Shown here piece after piece: positions 61,937-64,000 of a stretch of 64,000 nucleotides of DNA; position 1 is the stretch's first letter, and the number at the start of each line of letters is the position of its first letter. Both the position numbers and the translations under genes were made by a program. The notes below the pieces were generated by a model. That model was not told the origin of the DNA. It saw only the letters and a program-made list of their open reading frames with translations, and did no database searches. The DNA comes from Tissierella praeacuta_A (lineage in GTDB: Bacteria; Bacillota; Clostridia; Tissierellales; Tissierellaceae): positions 1-64,000 of the forward strand of contig NZ_JBEBOY010000009.1 in the NCBI RefSeq assembly GCF_040396155.1, given 5' to 3'.

Positions 61937-62242
61937 ATGAAATCCTTTCTAATTAGTGATAACAAGGATACAATCATAGGACTAAGATTAGCTGGAATAG
62001 AAGGAGCCTTAGCAGAAACTAAGGAAGATATTGAACTTTACTTTTATAAATCCGTTCATGACCCTGATATTGGGATTATCATTATAACAGAAAAGATATT
62101 TGAAGAAATGAAGGAAAAGGTATTAGAGCTTAAAAGAACTGGGAGTACACAAATAATAACTACTATTCCAGATAGAACAGGTCTAAGGGATAAAAACTTT
62201 ATAATGAGATATATAAAGGAATCCATAGGTATAAAAATTTAG
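61937..62242 (+). CDS. V-type ATP synthase subunit F
   Basis: 101-aa small alpha/beta protein of the central rotor: SDNKDTIIGLRLAGIEGAL, DPDIGIIIITEKIFEEM and TTIPDRTG, the typical SubF pattern. ATG 61937 abuts the subunit K stop (61933-61935) by one base; an upstream in-frame start at 61922 would overlap K and is less likely. Confidence 0.92.
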   Translation: MKSFLISDNKDTIIGLRLAGIEGALAETKEDIELYFYKSVHDPDIGIIIITEKIFEEMKEKVLELKRTGSTQIITTIPDRTGLRDKNFIMRYIKESIGIKI

Positions 62243-62253
62243 GTGGTGATTCA

Positions 62254-62892
62254 ATGATTACTCTTGATGATAAATTAGATATATTCTATAAAGTAATATT
62301 TAAAGAAGAAGAGGAAAAATGTAAAAAAACATTAGAAGAACTGGAAGCTAAGAACAACTCCATCTTAGAGGAGAAAAAAATAGAGCTGGAAAAAAAGAGA
62401 GATGAAATAATTAACAGAAAGAGAATGTTAGCAGAAACACAAAAAAATGAAATGGTTTCAAAGGCTACTCAAGAAAATAGAGAAAAGATCCTTGTAAAAA
62501 GAGAAGAGGTACTAAAGGATTTAATATCTTCTTTAGAAGATAAAGCAAGAAAGTTTGTTTTATCTAATGATTATAATGATTATAATGATTATATTCTTAG
62601 TAAAATTACAGATATAATAAAAGAAGTGCCTGAAAAAGAAATTATTATAAATGTTATAGAAGCAGATAAAGAAAGATTCCAAGATTCCATTATTAAAATA
62701 GGTAAGGAAAACAATAAAAATATATCTTTGGGGATTACTTCATCGGATATAATTGGAGGATTTACATTATCAGATAAAGATAGAAATTATAATTTAGATA
62801 ATAGCTTTAAGACTATTATAGAGGAAAACAAATACCTAATAGGTAAGAAATTATACTCATCCCTAGAAAAGACAGGTGGTTTAAATGGATAA
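62254..62892 (+). CDS. V-type ATP synthase subunit E
   Basis: 212-aa peripheral-stalk protein: long Lys/Glu coiled-coil (EEEKCKKTLEELEAKNNSIL, residues ~18-95), then a globular C-terminal domain with IIGGFTLSDKDRNYNLDNSFKTII (IGG signature that contacts subunit B). AGGTGGTGAT precedes ATG. It overlaps the start of subunit A. Confidence 0.9.
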   Translation: MITLDDKLDIFYKVIFKEEEEKCKKTLEELEAKNNSILEEKKIELEKKRDEIINRKRMLAETQKNEMVSKATQENREKILVKREEVLKDLISSLEDKARKFVLSNDYNDYNDYILSKITDIIKEVPEKEIIINVIEADKERFQDSIIKIGKENNKNISLGITSSDIIGGFTLSDKDRNYNLDNSFKTIIEENKYLIGKKLYSSLEKTGGLNG

Positions 62893-64000
62893 TTTAACAG
62901 GTAAAATAGCCATGATAAATGGCCCAGTAATAGTTGGGAAAAATATGACTGGATTTAAGATGAGGGAAATGGTATTAGTAGGAAACAAGAAGTTAATCGG
63001 TGAGATTATATCCATAGATGGCGATCATGGTACAGTACAAGTATATGAGGAAACAGAAGGACTAAAAAGAGGAGAGTTAATAGTATCAACAGGTAAACCC
63101 CTTTCATTAAAATTAGGACCTGGTATGCTTGGAAATATGTTTGATGGAATTCAAAGACCACTAAAGAAAATAAGAGATGATTTCGGCAGTTTCATACCAG
63201 AGGGTATAGGTCTTATATCCATTGATGAGGAAAAACTATGGGAAGTAAATTTAAATGTAAAAAGCGGAGATTATTTAAAAGAAGGTCAAATATTTGGAAC
63301 TGTACAAGAAACTTCTTTGATTACCCATAGACTTCTAGTGCCTGTTGGCTTAGAAGGTAAGGTTACTAAAGTAGTTAAAAACGGAAAATATAATATTGAA
63401 GAAGAATTAGTTGAATTAGAGGATAACTTTGGAAATAAACATTCACTTAAGATGTATCAAGAATGGCCAGTTAGAATTCAAAGACCTGCTAAGGAGAGAT
63501 TACCTATAGATAAGCTATTGGTTACAGGCCAAAGGGTATTAGATATATTCTTTCCTATAGCTAAGGGCGGAACAGCTGCAATACCTGGTGGATTTGGTAC
63601 AGGAAAGACTATGACTCAACATCAATTGGCTAAATGGTCAGATGCAGATATTATTGTATACGTTGGCTGTGGTGAAAGAGGAAATGAAATGACAGAAGTA
63701 CTAGAGGATTTCCCTGAACTTATAGACCCGAAAACTGGTAAGCCTATAATGGAAAGAACTGTTCTTATAGCTAATACATCTAATATGCCAGTAGCCGCAA
63801 GGGAAGCCAGCATATATACAGGAATTACTATGGCAGAGTATTTTAGAGATATGGGTTACCATGTTGCCATAATGGCGGACTCTACTTCCCGTTGGGCAGA
63901 AGCCCTAAGGGAGATATCAGGAAGATTGGAAGAAATGCCTGCAGAAGAAGGCTATCCCGCATACTTGCCTTCTAGACTTGCTCAGTTCTATGAAAGGGCA
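62885..64000 (+). CDS. atpA: V-type ATP synthase catalytic subunit A (partial)
   Basis: Catalytic subunit, open at the right edge; 372 codons are visible of about 590. ATG 62885 overlaps the subunit E stop by 8 bp, with AGGTGG upstream. Seen domains: N-terminal beta-barrel (GKIAMINGPVIVGKNM), the insertion ('bulge') typical of A subunits (GDYLKEGQIFGTVQETSLITHRLLVP), P-loop GGFGTGKT (~237-244), CGERGNEMTEVLEDFPEL and MADSTSRWAEALREISGRLEEMPAEEGYP (in parts). The presence of A after E and F, and K, I, C upstream, shows a full V/A-type operon continuing beyond the window. Confidence 0.95.
   Translation, partial: MDNLTGKIAMINGPVIVGKNMTGFKMREMVLVGNKKLIGEIISIDGDHGTVQVYEETEGLKRGELIVSTGKPLSLKLGPGMLGNMFDGIQRPLKKIRDDFGSFIPEGIGLISIDEEKLWEVNLNVKSGDYLKEGQIFGTVQETSLITHRLLVPVGLEGKVTKVVKNGKYNIEEELVELEDNFGNKHSLKMYQEWPVRIQRPAKERLPIDKLLVTGQRVLDIFFPIAKGGTAAIPGGFGTGKTMTQHQLAKWSDADIIVYVGCGERGNEMTEVLEDFPELIDPKTGKPIMERTVLIANTSNMPVAAREASIYTGITMAEYFRDMGYHVAIMADSTSRWAEALREISGRLEEMPAEEGYPAYLPSRLAQFYERA

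Overview
The window is low-GC, chromosome-like DNA from an anaerobic spore-forming Firmicute, most likely a Clostridia/Tissierellia-type organism. The evidence is strongly A/T-rich codon use, AGGAGG ribosome sites with many TTG/GTG starts, a serS T-box leader, a V-type ATPase operon, indolepyruvate:ferredoxin oxidoreductase (amino-acid fermentation), a C1q/BclA-like surface protein and a 35-aa Cys-rich protein resembling small spore proteins. No species is assigned.

Layout. (1) 1-12500: serS with T-box leader and a duplicated structured repeat, an M1 peptidase lipoprotein, a DD-carboxypeptidase, a corrinoid-type methyltransferase (MtaA/UroD fold) with an NhaC antiporter, tRNA-Arg, a decayed YcaC-type hydrolase, a TPR protein, tadA and a C1q-like protein. 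(2) 12500-13280: minus-strand tRNA operon Glu-Val-Asp-Thr with a consensus promoter and terminator, plus a stray tRNA-Thr 5' half. (3) 13706-23400: a Ca-type P-ATPase, then a roughly 6-kb, less A/T-rich island. The island carries a polar-amino-acid-type ABC transporter and a decaying nitrogenase-like operon (NifH-, NifD- and NifK-like). It is bounded by a ~430-bp direct duplication of the P-ATPase 3' end and is followed by tRNA-Ser and a serine-recombinase relict. (4) 24600-42600: a large arsenic-linked region. It holds acr3-arsA-arsD-arsR, a divergent cobW-like/arsR/thioredoxin-like operon, and arsP-like/arsR. A twelve-gene operon follows: rhodanese lipoprotein, TVP38, Fe-S (HdrD/GlpC-like), TVP38, YnjB-like binding protein, two permeases, ATPase, two rSAM/selenodomain-type transferases and a kinase-like protein (eleven recognised products after the rhodanese count is included). 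(5) 42900-46400: NitT/TauT-type ABC transporter with a frameshifted permease, and a TudS-like putative desulfidase. (6) 46570-54850: ECF sigma factor with DUF4179 partner, DtxR-like and AraC-like regulators, two half-size ABC exporter-type proteins behind a 44-bp perfect palindrome, and a nucleoside hydrolase. (7) 55000-64000: DUF1622 protein, iorAB, and the V-ATPase operon, which runs off the right edge inside subunit A.

How the parts fit. Region 4 looks like one detoxification/modification locus. Three ArsR-family regulators with AT-rich palindromic operators flank efflux genes (Acr3/ArsA/ArsD, ArsP). The long operon resembles the E. coli ydjXYZ-ynjABCDE gene set (two TVP38 proteins, an Fe-S protein, an ABC transporter, a rhodanese), extended by two transferases of the families NCBI links to arsenosugar or selenium metabolism and by a phosphotransferase. 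Its product is unknown and it is the strongest candidate for an undescribed system here. The nitrogenase-like operon is probably dead: NifH has two in-frame UGA codons, one of them in the Walker A loop, and NifK has two frameshifts and a truncated end.
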